A DNA stretch of 64,000 bases from Pseudopedobacter sp038243635 (lineage in GTDB: Bacteria; Bacteroidota; Bacteroidia; Sphingobacteriales; Sphingobacteriaceae), in the NCBI GenBank assembly GCA_038243635.1, contig JBBSQW010000018.1:1-64000 (forward strand), in the 5' to 3' direction. The notes below the pieces were generated by a model. It made no database searches. It was not told the origin of the DNA and worked only from the letters and a program-made list of their open reading frames with translations. Below are positions 7,415-14,875 of this stretch, in pieces. The position numbers were made by a program, and so were the translations under genes. Numbering within the stretch: position 1 is the first letter of the stretch; each line of letters starts with the position of its first letter.

Positions 7415-8608
7415 CTAGTAAACCCTACAAAGCAATCCTTTTAAATATTCGCCTTCTGGGAAAGAAATTCTAATTGGATGATCTTCTGGCTGTGAAAATT
7501 GATAAATAATCTGTACCTCTTTGCCGGCATCCAAAGCAGCCCAAGCTACAATTTGCTTAAAAGTATCAATATCTACTGCGCCAGAACAACTAAACGTAGC
7601 TAATAAACCGCCATGCTTTAAAACCTGCATACCTAAACGGTTTAAATCTTTGTAAGCCCTAGAAGCTTTGGTTAAGGCAGAACGTGACGGTGCGTATTTA
7701 GGCGGATCTAAAATAACCACATCAAAACTTGTTTCATTTTCTTTAAAAATACGCAGTTGTTTATTTACGTCGCTTTGTATGGTTTCGTATTGATTGGCAC
7801 TAAAGCTATTTAAGCTGAGGTTTTGTTTTAAAGTTTCTAAGGCAAGCGCAGAGCTATCAACCGCCGTAACTTTTTTAGCACCTTTAACCAATGCATTTAA
7901 GGTAAAACCTCCGCTGTAGCTAAAGCAATCTAATACTTCTTTGTCTTTAACATAATTTGCAAGCATCTGTCGGTTAAAGCGTTGGTCGCAGTAAAAACCA
8001 GATTTTTGCCCTTCAATAATATTGATGTGGTATTTAATCCCGTTTTCTTGTACTTCCAAAAAATCTGGAGGCAAAGTGCCGGAAAGTAAGCCGTTAGCAG
8101 CTTCTAAGCCATCATGCGCTCTTGATATCGCATCGCTTTTGTCAAAAATGCCTTTTGCGCCAGTCAGCTTTTGTAGTTCATCTAAAATTACGGTCTTCAT
8201 TTTTTCAATGCCAGAAGTAGAAATCTGCACAGAAAGGTAATCGCCATATTTATCTACAATTAATCCGGGCAAATAGTCAGACTCGCTAAAAACCAGCCTG
8301 CAAGTGTCGTTTCCGTCGGTTAATAAATTCGCTCTAGCATTTACTGCAGCCTGTATTCTTTTACGGTACCAAGCTTCATCTGGCAAAGTGTTTTCATCCC
8401 AACTTAATAACCTTACCGCCACTCTCGACTCCTTATTATAATAGCCATAAGCTAAAAAGCGGTTATCAGCTGCATGTACAGCAACTAAATCGCCATTTTC
8501 GGGATTTCCGTTGATGTTTTGCAAAGCGCCAGAAAAAATCCAAGGATGCTGATGTAGCACAGCCTTTTCTTTACCTTTTTTTAATAGAATCGATACCATA
8601 GGCAACAA
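7415..8608 (-). CDS. rlmI: 23S rRNA m5C1962 methyltransferase RlmI
   Basis: A 397-residue protein with an N-terminal PUA-like domain (HPWIFSGAL, about 21-29) and a C-terminal SAM-dependent methyltransferase. Visible motifs are GQKSGFYCDQRFNR, motif I VLDCFSYSGGFTLNAL, motif IV ILDPPKYAPS, and motif VI FSCSG with the catalytic cysteine. RlmI methylates C5 of C1962 in 23S rRNA (E. coli numbering). ATG at 8599 (Met4) is an alternative start. It is divergent from ppiD and convergent with the receiver-like gene; no operon partners. Confidence 0.92.
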   Translation of the reverse strand: MLPMVSILLKKGKEKAVLHQHPWIFSGALQNINGNPENGDLVAVHAADNRFLAYGYYNKESRVAVRLLSWDENTLPDEAWYRKRIQAAVNARANLLTDGNDTCRLVFSESDYLPGLIVDKYGDYLSVQISTSGIEKMKTVILDELQKLTGAKGIFDKSDAISRAHDGLEAANGLLSGTLPPDFLEVQENGIKYHINIIEGQKSGFYCDQRFNRQMLANYVKDKEVLDCFSYSGGFTLNALVKGAKKVTAVDSSALALETLKQNLSLNSFSANQYETIQSDVNKQLRIFKENETSFDVVILDPPKYAPSRSALTKASRAYKDLNRLGMQVLKHGGLLATFSCSGAVDIDTFKQIVAWAALDAGKEVQIIYQFSQPEDHPIRISFPEGEYLKGLLCRVY

Positions 8609-8721
8609 AGTTATAATAATGCTTTTTTTTAAGACAATTAATCGTACAAAACTGCTTATAAAATGTTAAGCGCTTAATTTCATGGCAGATATAAACAAAA
8701 TAAATTTTATGCTTTACTGGT

Positions 8722-8729
8722 TAAATTTG
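8722..8729 (+). promoter_or_regulatory. Bacteroidota -7 element upstream of ppiD
   Basis: TAAATTTG fits the TAnnTTTG -7 consensus and lies 38 nt before the ppiD start. No clean TTTG -33 box was found. Confidence 0.45.
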
Positions 8730-8766
8730 TATCTTGCGCCCTCTAAAATAAAGCATAGTTTACAAT

Positions 8767-10866
8767 ATGGGTATAATGGGTTTTTTGCGCAACCGAGCAG
8801 GAGTAATCATAGTGATTGCTATCGGTGTTGCAATTGTGGCGTTTCTGTTAGGAGACGCGATACAAAGCGGACAAGGTTTTATTGCCGATTCGCAAAGTGA
8901 AGTTGGCGAAGTAGGTAAAGAATCAATTTCTTACAAAGAGTTTAACGAAAAAGTTGAACAAAATTCGCAACAGTTTAAACAGCAAATGGGAAGTTTGAAT
9001 GCTCAAATGACCGCTTACGTTGTAGAAAACACTTGGAATCAAGTGGTTTCGGGAATAATTTTGAAAAAAGAAACCGACAAATTAGGAATAACTGTTGGCG
9101 AGTCTGAATTATTTGATTTGTTATTTGATAATCCGTCTCAACAGGTTCAACAAATTTTCACTAACCAACAAACTGGCCAATTTGATAGAGCCGCCGCATT
9201 AGGTTCTAGAAAAAGTGCTGATACTGACCCATCTGGTCAGTTAAAGTCTCAGTGGGTTGCTTTAGAAGAAAGCGTACACCAACAACGTGTAAATGAAAAG
9301 TATATTAACTTAGTTAAAAACGGTATTTATGTAAACTCTTTAGATGCTAAAGACGATTATACCAACAAAAATAAGTTGGTTAATTTTGAATACGTATATA
9401 AAGATTACGCTAGCGTACCAGACGCAGAGGTTAAAATTACCGATGCAGATTATAAGGAATATTACGAGCAGAACAAGTACAAATTCAAAAACGCAACTGA
9501 AACCAGAAGCTTTGAATATGTTACTTTTAATGCAGCGCCATCAAAACAAGATACTTTAGATGCTAAAGTTAAAATTGATAAAATAGCCGAAGGATTAAGA
9601 GCTTCAACAAATGACTCTTTATTTGTAGCTATCAATGCTGATACTAAAGCGCCTATTACTTACCAAAAGAAAGGTCAACTAGATCCAGCTTTAGATTCGG
9701 TAATGTTTAGCGCAGAAAAAGGATTTGTTTACGGACCTTATTTCTCTAACGGAACTTATAAAGTTGCCAAACTAATTGATTCAAGAGTAAGTCCAGATTC
9801 TGTTAAAGCTCGTCATATCTTGATTAACCCAGCTACCGAAGGTGGAATGGATAAAGCGATGGCAAAAGCAGATTCATTAAAGAAATTAATTTTAGGTGGT
9901 GCCGATTTCGGAAAGCTAGCTGCAGAATACGGTACAGACGGTTCTAAAGATAAGGCTGGTGATTTAGGAACTTTCTCTAGAGGAGCAATGATTCCAGCGT
10001 TTGAAGATGCTGTTTTTAATGGTTCTGTAGGTCAAACGTTGATAGTACCAACACAGTTTGGTGTTCACGTAATCAACATACAAAGTCAAATTGGTTCAGC
10101 AAGAGTTGTAAAAGTAGCAATGGTTGATAAATCGTTAATCCCTAGCTCTACTACAGAACAAGCAGCTTACCAAAAAGCACAAAGCTTTTTAAGTAACGTT
10201 TCAAATTTGAAATCTTTTGAAGAAACTGCACAAAAACAAGGTTTAAATAAAATGGTAGGTGCAGATGTTACGCCACTACAATCTTCTTTGCCAGGTTTAG
10301 ATGATGCAAGATCTTTGGTGCGTTGGGTTTACAAAGCAGAAAAAGGAGATATTGGAAACGAAATTTTTGATGTAGACGATAAATATGTTGTTGCAGTACT
10401 AACAGCAATTAAGCCAGAAGGTACATTGGCATTAGAAGATGTTAAAACCCAAATTGAGCCGGACGTAAAAAGAGCGGTGCAAGCAAAAGTATTGAAAGCA
10501 AGTTTTGAAAAGGCAATTAGTGGTGCTTCATCATTAGCACAAGTTGCTCAAAAAACAGGCACTCAGGTGACGCCGGTAGAAAACGTTGTTTTTGCTAACC
10601 CAGTAATTCCTGGTGTTGCACAAGAAAATAAAGTTATCGGTAGTATTTTTGGTTCACAACCTAATAAAGTATCAAAAGTAATTGAAGGCGACCGTGGTGT
10701 TTATGTTTATACTGTAAAAAGTTTTACTAGTCCAGCACCTTTAACTAATACTTTAAAGATCAAAGGTCAAATGGAGCAAGCTATTAGCCAGCAGGTTGAT
10801 GCTTCTGTTTTCGATGTTTTACGTAAGAAAGCGAACGTAAAAGACTTTAGAGCTAAGTTTTATTAA
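8767..10866 (+). CDS. PpiD-like periplasmic peptidyl-prolyl isomerase
   Basis: A 699-residue membrane-anchored chaperone. An N-terminal transmembrane helix (about residues 12-32, VIIVIAIGVAIVAFLLGDAI) anchors a SurA-N-like segment (about 45-200). A parvulin domain follows at about 345-445: KARHILINP, GADFGKLAAEYGTDGSK, GDLGTFSRGAMIPAFEDAVF and VPTQFGVHVI. Proteins of this architecture help outer-membrane and secreted proteins fold as they leave the Sec translocon. It stands alone, with a -7 promoter motif upstream and a strong terminator downstream. The alternative start at Met4 is possible. Confidence 0.9.
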   Translation: MGIMGFLRNRAGVIIVIAIGVAIVAFLLGDAIQSGQGFIADSQSEVGEVGKESISYKEFNEKVEQNSQQFKQQMGSLNAQMTAYVVENTWNQVVSGIILKKETDKLGITVGESELFDLLFDNPSQQVQQIFTNQQTGQFDRAAALGSRKSADTDPSGQLKSQWVALEESVHQQRVNEKYINLVKNGIYVNSLDAKDDYTNKNKLVNFEYVYKDYASVPDAEVKITDADYKEYYEQNKYKFKNATETRSFEYVTFNAAPSKQDTLDAKVKIDKIAEGLRASTNDSLFVAINADTKAPITYQKKGQLDPALDSVMFSAEKGFVYGPYFSNGTYKVAKLIDSRVSPDSVKARHILINPATEGGMDKAMAKADSLKKLILGGADFGKLAAEYGTDGSKDKAGDLGTFSRGAMIPAFEDAVFNGSVGQTLIVPTQFGVHVINIQSQIGSARVVKVAMVDKSLIPSSTTEQAAYQKAQSFLSNVSNLKSFEETAQKQGLNKMVGADVTPLQSSLPGLDDARSLVRWVYKAEKGDIGNEIFDVDDKYVVAVLTAIKPEGTLALEDVKTQIEPDVKRAVQAKVLKASFEKAISGASSLAQVAQKTGTQVTPVENVVFANPVIPGVAQENKVIGSIFGSQPNKVSKVIEGDRGVYVYTVKSFTSPAPLTNTLKIKGQMEQAISQQVDASVFDVLRKKANVKDFRAKFY

Positions 10867-10887
10867 TAGATAAAATTCTTATTTTTA

Positions 10888-10920
10888 AAGCCGGGAATTA
10901 TAACAATTCTCGGCTTTTTT
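10888..10920 (+). terminator. Rho-independent terminator after ppiD
   Basis: AAAGCCGGGAATT and AATTCTCGGCTTT form a hairpin with a short loop, followed by a T run. Confidence 0.8.
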
Positions 10921-10933
10921 AGTTTAATGAGAT

Positions 10934-11449
10934 ATGGAAATTCAAGAAAATATTGTAAACAAAGTTGCGTTAAGCGGATTAATAACTTTCGACCTTGCAG
11001 AATTACATCACCCTGGCGAGCGGGTGGTTTATGATATTGTTGACAATCTTTTCCAAGGGTTAATGCTAAGAGAAAAAGATTTCAGAGAGTTTGTTAAAAA
11101 CCATGATTGGAAGCAATATACCGGCAAAAATGTTTCCGTGATTTGCTCTGCAGATGCCATTGTGCCTACTTGGGCGTATATGCTGATTGCATCTAAGCTT
11201 GCACCTTATGCAAACTTTTTTGTTTTTGGCGATTTAGAAGTTTTAGAAACCGCCTTATACATTCTAGCGTTAGAAAAAGCACCCTTAAATCAATATAAAG
11301 ATCAACGTTTGGTAATTAAAGGTTGCGGAGAAATTGAAGTGCCAACGGCGGCTTACATGGCTATAACGGCTAAGTTAACTACCATTGCCAAAAGTATAAT
11401 GTATGGTGAGCCATGTTCCACCGTACCCATCTTTAAGCGTAAAGATTAA
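10934..11449 (+). CDS. DUF2480 family protein
   Basis: A 171-residue soluble protein of the Bacteroidota-restricted DUF2480 family: begins EIQENIVNKVALSGLITFDL, contains LFQGLMLREKDFREFVKNHDW and CSADAIVPTWAYMLIASKL, and ends with a G-C-G-E-I-E-V-P-T-A-A-Y segment. The family is conserved but uncharacterised as far as I know. It is followed 29 nt later by a DUF3108 gene on the same strand, so the two may share a transcript. Confidence 0.85.
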   Translation: MEIQENIVNKVALSGLITFDLAELHHPGERVVYDIVDNLFQGLMLREKDFREFVKNHDWKQYTGKNVSVICSADAIVPTWAYMLIASKLAPYANFFVFGDLEVLETALYILALEKAPLNQYKDQRLVIKGCGEIEVPTAAYMAITAKLTTIAKSIMYGEPCSTVPIFKRKD

Positions 11450-11478
11450 TTGGTGCAAAATTTGTAATTACCCATTTT

Positions 11479-12255
11479 ATGAAGAAGCTTTCAATTTTAG
11501 TATTAGCATTTGCTTTTTGTTTCACAGACGGTTTTGGACAGGGTTTAGATTATTTAAATACCTCAACTTTTAAAGAAGGCGAAACCCTAACCTATAAGCT
11601 TAAGTACGGATTTTTAACGGCTGCTGAAGCCAAGTTACGTGTTTTAACAAGTGATGTTAAATTTGATGGCAAACCCACTTATCATCTTTTGGTGGAAGGA
11701 AATACATCCGGTACTTTTGATATTTTTTACAAAGTACGTAACCGCTACGATTCATACATCGACAGAGACAATTACAGTCCTTATCTTTATACCGAAAACG
11801 TTCGGGAAAATAAATACCGACGGAATGATAAAGCAAGATTTTACCAGGATGAGAAGAAAATAGTTGCCAAAAAAGGTAGTTTTAAATCGCCGGTTAGGCA
11901 AACATTTGATTTGGTGAGCGCATATTATTTTATGCGCAACATTGATTTAACAAATATAAAAGTGGGAGACAAAATTACCATTAACTATTTTCTGGATGAT
12001 GAAGTTACGCCATTGACGGTACAGTATTTCGGTAAGGAAACAATTAGTACCGAGCTTGGTAGAATAAGATGCTTAAAATTTAGTCCATCTATTAGACCGG
12101 GCAGAGTGTTCAAAAAAGATAGCCGTATTTATTTGTGGATTAGTGACGATGCAAACAGAATCCCGGTTAAGGCACAAGCAGAAGTAATTGTTGGTGCAAT
12201 AAATATGGAGATTTCATCTGCACAGGGTTTGGTTAAGCCATTACAGGCGGAATAA
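11479..12255 (+). CDS. DUF3108 exported protein
   Basis: A 258-residue protein with a Sec signal peptide (KKLSILVLAFAFCFTDGFGQG; cleavage near residue 21). The mature part is beta-rich with the DUF3108 opening FKEGETLTYKLKYGFLTAAEA, followed by repeated Y/F-alternating strands such as IFYKVRNRYDSYID, and ends after VPVKAQAEV-like strands. DUF3108 proteins are periplasmic or outer-membrane-associated barrels; some are linked to envelope lipid or polysaccharide handling, but no function can be assigned here. Confidence 0.82.
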   Translation: MKKLSILVLAFAFCFTDGFGQGLDYLNTSTFKEGETLTYKLKYGFLTAAEAKLRVLTSDVKFDGKPTYHLLVEGNTSGTFDIFYKVRNRYDSYIDRDNYSPYLYTENVRENKYRRNDKARFYQDEKKIVAKKGSFKSPVRQTFDLVSAYYFMRNIDLTNIKVGDKITINYFLDDEVTPLTVQYFGKETISTELGRIRCLKFSPSIRPGRVFKKDSRIYLWISDDANRIPVKAQAEVIVGAINMEISSAQGLVKPLQAE

Positions 12256-12484
12256 CCTCATACTTATTTTTATTAGGGCATTACCCATGAAAAGGGTCAC
12301 GTCGTCCGCTATACTCCTCGCTGGCAAAAAAGCCAGTCTGCGGGGTGCCGCTTCCACCGCTAATGCGAAGATTTTCTTAAGCTGAAATTGATAATTTTTT
12401 GTTAGATAAATTGCTTGCATTCCACTTAGTTACTTTTTAATCTTACGATTTACAATTTTTTTGATGGTTTTCTCTAAGAGAGTT

Positions 12485-13211
12485 TTCTCTACTTCACGTC
12501 ATGTCGACGATAGGAGACATCCCACAAGCAAAGTCTACTTTTAGTGTTTCTCCCCGATTTGTGAGATGTTTTCCCAAAAGGATGGCTAAGCTACACCAGC
12601 GTTCAGCATGAGGCATTTATAACTAACTAATTTTCAAAGCCATTTTGCAGAGCGGTTGTCATGCTGAGCGGAGTAGAAGCATTGACCACTGTGCAAAGTT
12701 TAGCCTACAACATGCCCTTTCGACTCCGCTCAGGCTGGCGACCCCTTTTATATCTGTATCAAACTTTAGCGTCATTCAATATCGGTTATATGAAATATAT
12801 TAAGCCTCAACATAACGAAATTATTCAACGTAAGAAGTCTAACTTTTGCATTAATGTTAACATTCAAGTTCCATTTCTCTACTTTACGTCGATGAAAGGA
12901 GACATCCCAAAAGTAAGGTCCTATTTTAGTGCTTGATACCTATTTGTGAGATGTTTTTCCAAAGGGATGGCTATGCTACACTACCGTTCAACACGACGTA
13001 TTGATAACTAATTAATTTTCAAAGCCATTTTGCAGAGCGGTTTTGTCATGCTGAGCGGAGTCGAAGCATTTAACCCCTGTGCAAAGTTTAGCCTACAACA
13101 TGCCCCTTCGACTCTGCTTAGGATGACAACCCCCTTTTATATCTGTATCAAACTTTAGCGTCATTCAATATCGGTTTATATGAAATATATTAAGCCTCAA
13201 CATGACGAAAT
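12485..13211. repeat. Two direct repeats, 390-bp period, with REP palindromes
   Basis: 12485-12821 matches 12875-13211 at constant offset 390 with small indels. Each unit contains a palindrome: in the second, GTCATGCTGAGCGGAG (13045-13060, continuing TCGAAG) pairs with CTTCGACTCTGCTTAGGATG (13106-13125). Each also carries a GTCGA...GAGACATCCC stretch related to 47881-47975. Confidence 0.85.
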
Positions 13212-13270
13212 CTTCAGTAATGAGATAGGAACTGTGCTTGATCAGCCTAACTGAAATCAAAATTCTAAAG

Positions 13271-13303
13271 CAAAAAAAGCGATTCCAAATCTGGAACCGC
13301 TTT
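13271..13303 (-). terminator. Terminator for the leftward lipoprotein gene
   Basis: On the minus strand AAAGCGGTTCCA, a 3-nt loop and TGGAATCGCTTT are followed by a T run (complement of 13272-13278). Confidence 0.75.
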
Positions 13304-13374
13304 ATTATACCAAACTAACGAAATCATCAGGTAGAATGAGTCGTTAGTCCAGCATGTTGGATATACTTTCTCAA

Positions 13375-14775
13375 CTAAAAACTCGCCCCTGTTGCAGCTG
13401 AAGAACCAGATTTTAGTGTAAAATTGGGAGTAGTTAAGCTGTACGGGCTGTTTAGTAATGTTTGTGAATTAGCTTCTGTTAAGCTTACGTTTCCTTTAGC
13501 AGTAAAGTAGGTTTTAAATAGATCTATCGATGTGAAAGATGGTGTAGAACCCGATGTGATGATGTCGAAATTAACAACATAAGATTGATAAATGTTGTTC
13601 GAGATTACCGAGGTTCCATCAGTTAAAGCATCGCCAGTTTCTTTATCACGAATGTTTAAACCATATTCAAACCCAATAAATACGGAGTTTCCCAATACCA
13701 TTTTAGATCCTTTTCGCCAAAGATTTGCATGCTCGTGTTTTGCATCAACCCCAGCTAAAGCAGCTAAGTTTTCGACCGGACCAACAACGGTCATGTTTGA
13801 AATCACGGGACGGGTTCTAGGACCACTTGTGAAATCTTTATCAGAATTGTCAGATTCTATTCCGTTTGATTGTCCGGCTTGATCTGCCAATTTAGGATCT
13901 CTTTGCGCTACACAAAATTGTAGTTTACCTTGAAATCCGTTATCAAAATCGAAAGAATCGTCGACGTTTGAGGTGGAAATTAAGTGTTTTGCATTAACTG
14001 TTCCGCCAAACCATTCAAAAGAATCATCGCCAGAGAAAGAAACTTGTACATAATCTACAGTAGTACCAGTTCCTACAGAACCAAAAGTAATTCCGTTGAT
14101 CTCGTTATTTGGTTGGAAAGCAATTCCAGGAAATTCTACCCTTACGTATTTTAAAGTTCCAGAATTATCATTAGCAACCGTTCCGCCGTGTGCACCAGCA
14201 TTTGCTGCGTTATTAACACCACCTTCAATTGTTCCAACGCCTCCTGGAATATTATTTGGTGCTTTACCTAATAAAATAATTCCTCCCCAATCGCCGGGTG
14301 CTCTTGAACCTTTAGCAACATTTGATGTAAATACAATTGGTTTAGCTGCAGTACCTTCGGCAATTATTTTCGCACCTTTTGTTACAATAATAGCAGCTTT
14401 TGAACTTTTGTCTCCTCTAAGAATAGTACCGGCCGGAATGGTTAACGTTGCACCTGCTTTTACGTAAATAAATCCTGATAACAAATAAACTTTACTTGCA
14501 TCTAAGGTTGTGTTGGTGGCAATCTCCCCAGATAAGGCAGCGTTGGTGGCAGGGTAATCCGTTTGTTCTGGGTTGTAATTTGCCCAACCTGCAGACCAAT
14601 CCGTAGTTCCGAAAGCTCCTTTGTAGGTCACTTTATCAAAAAAAGAGTTCGCTAAAGTTTCGGTGTTATCTGCTGGTATTTCAATTATAGGATCTGAACC
14701 GTCTTTTTTACAAGCTGTAAAAGCAGACAAACCTAAGAGTGATGCTACCAAGAATTGTGATTTTAAATTTTTCAT
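13375..14775 (-). CDS. Beta-helix-like surface lipoprotein
   Basis: A 466-residue protein with a lipoprotein-type signal ending at Cys22 (LSAFTACKKDG, typical of Bacteroidota lipoproteins). The body is rich in short repeated strand-turn units such as LTIPAGTILRGDKSSKAAII, IIAEGTAAKPIVFTS and DDSFEWFGGTVNAKHLISTS, consistent with a right-handed parallel beta-helix. It is downstream of, and in the same direction as, a TonB-dependent receptor (100-nt gap), so it probably serves as its surface-exposed substrate-binding partner in place of SusD. The substrate is unknown. A terminator follows. Confidence 0.7.
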   Translation of the reverse strand: MKNLKSQFLVASLLGLSAFTACKKDGSDPIIEIPADNTETLANSFFDKVTYKGAFGTTDWSAGWANYNPEQTDYPATNAALSGEIATNTTLDASKVYLLSGFIYVKAGATLTIPAGTILRGDKSSKAAIIVTKGAKIIAEGTAAKPIVFTSNVAKGSRAPGDWGGIILLGKAPNNIPGGVGTIEGGVNNAANAGAHGGTVANDNSGTLKYVRVEFPGIAFQPNNEINGITFGSVGTGTTVDYVQVSFSGDDSFEWFGGTVNAKHLISTSNVDDSFDFDNGFQGKLQFCVAQRDPKLADQAGQSNGIESDNSDKDFTSGPRTRPVISNMTVVGPVENLAALAGVDAKHEHANLWRKGSKMVLGNSVFIGFEYGLNIRDKETGDALTDGTSVISNNIYQSYVVNFDIITSGSTPSFTSIDLFKTYFTAKGNVSLTEANSQTLLNSPYSLTTPNFTLKSGSSAATGASF

Positions 14776-14875
14776 TGCTGTTGTTTTTGTTTTTATAAAA
14801 GTAGAAGGCTAAGGTTAGCTTAAGGTTACCAGAATATTAACTAAGCAAAGTGCTTTCGTTAAGCTAGTGTTAAGC

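Larger units (their letters stand above)
12256..13374. other. Gene-free 1.1-kb region filled with repeats
   Basis: No credible gene. It holds an interspersed element at about 12285-12365 (related to one near 39055-39150), a 390-bp-period tandem repeat (12485-13211) with inner palindromes, and a terminator at 13277-13303 for the leftward lipoprotein gene. Short frames inside are made of repeat sequence. Confidence 0.75.

Noticed and set aside
12661..12936. A 91-codon frame in the 390-bp repeats
   Set aside because: Covers REP palindromes and repeats; the second copy has different frame.
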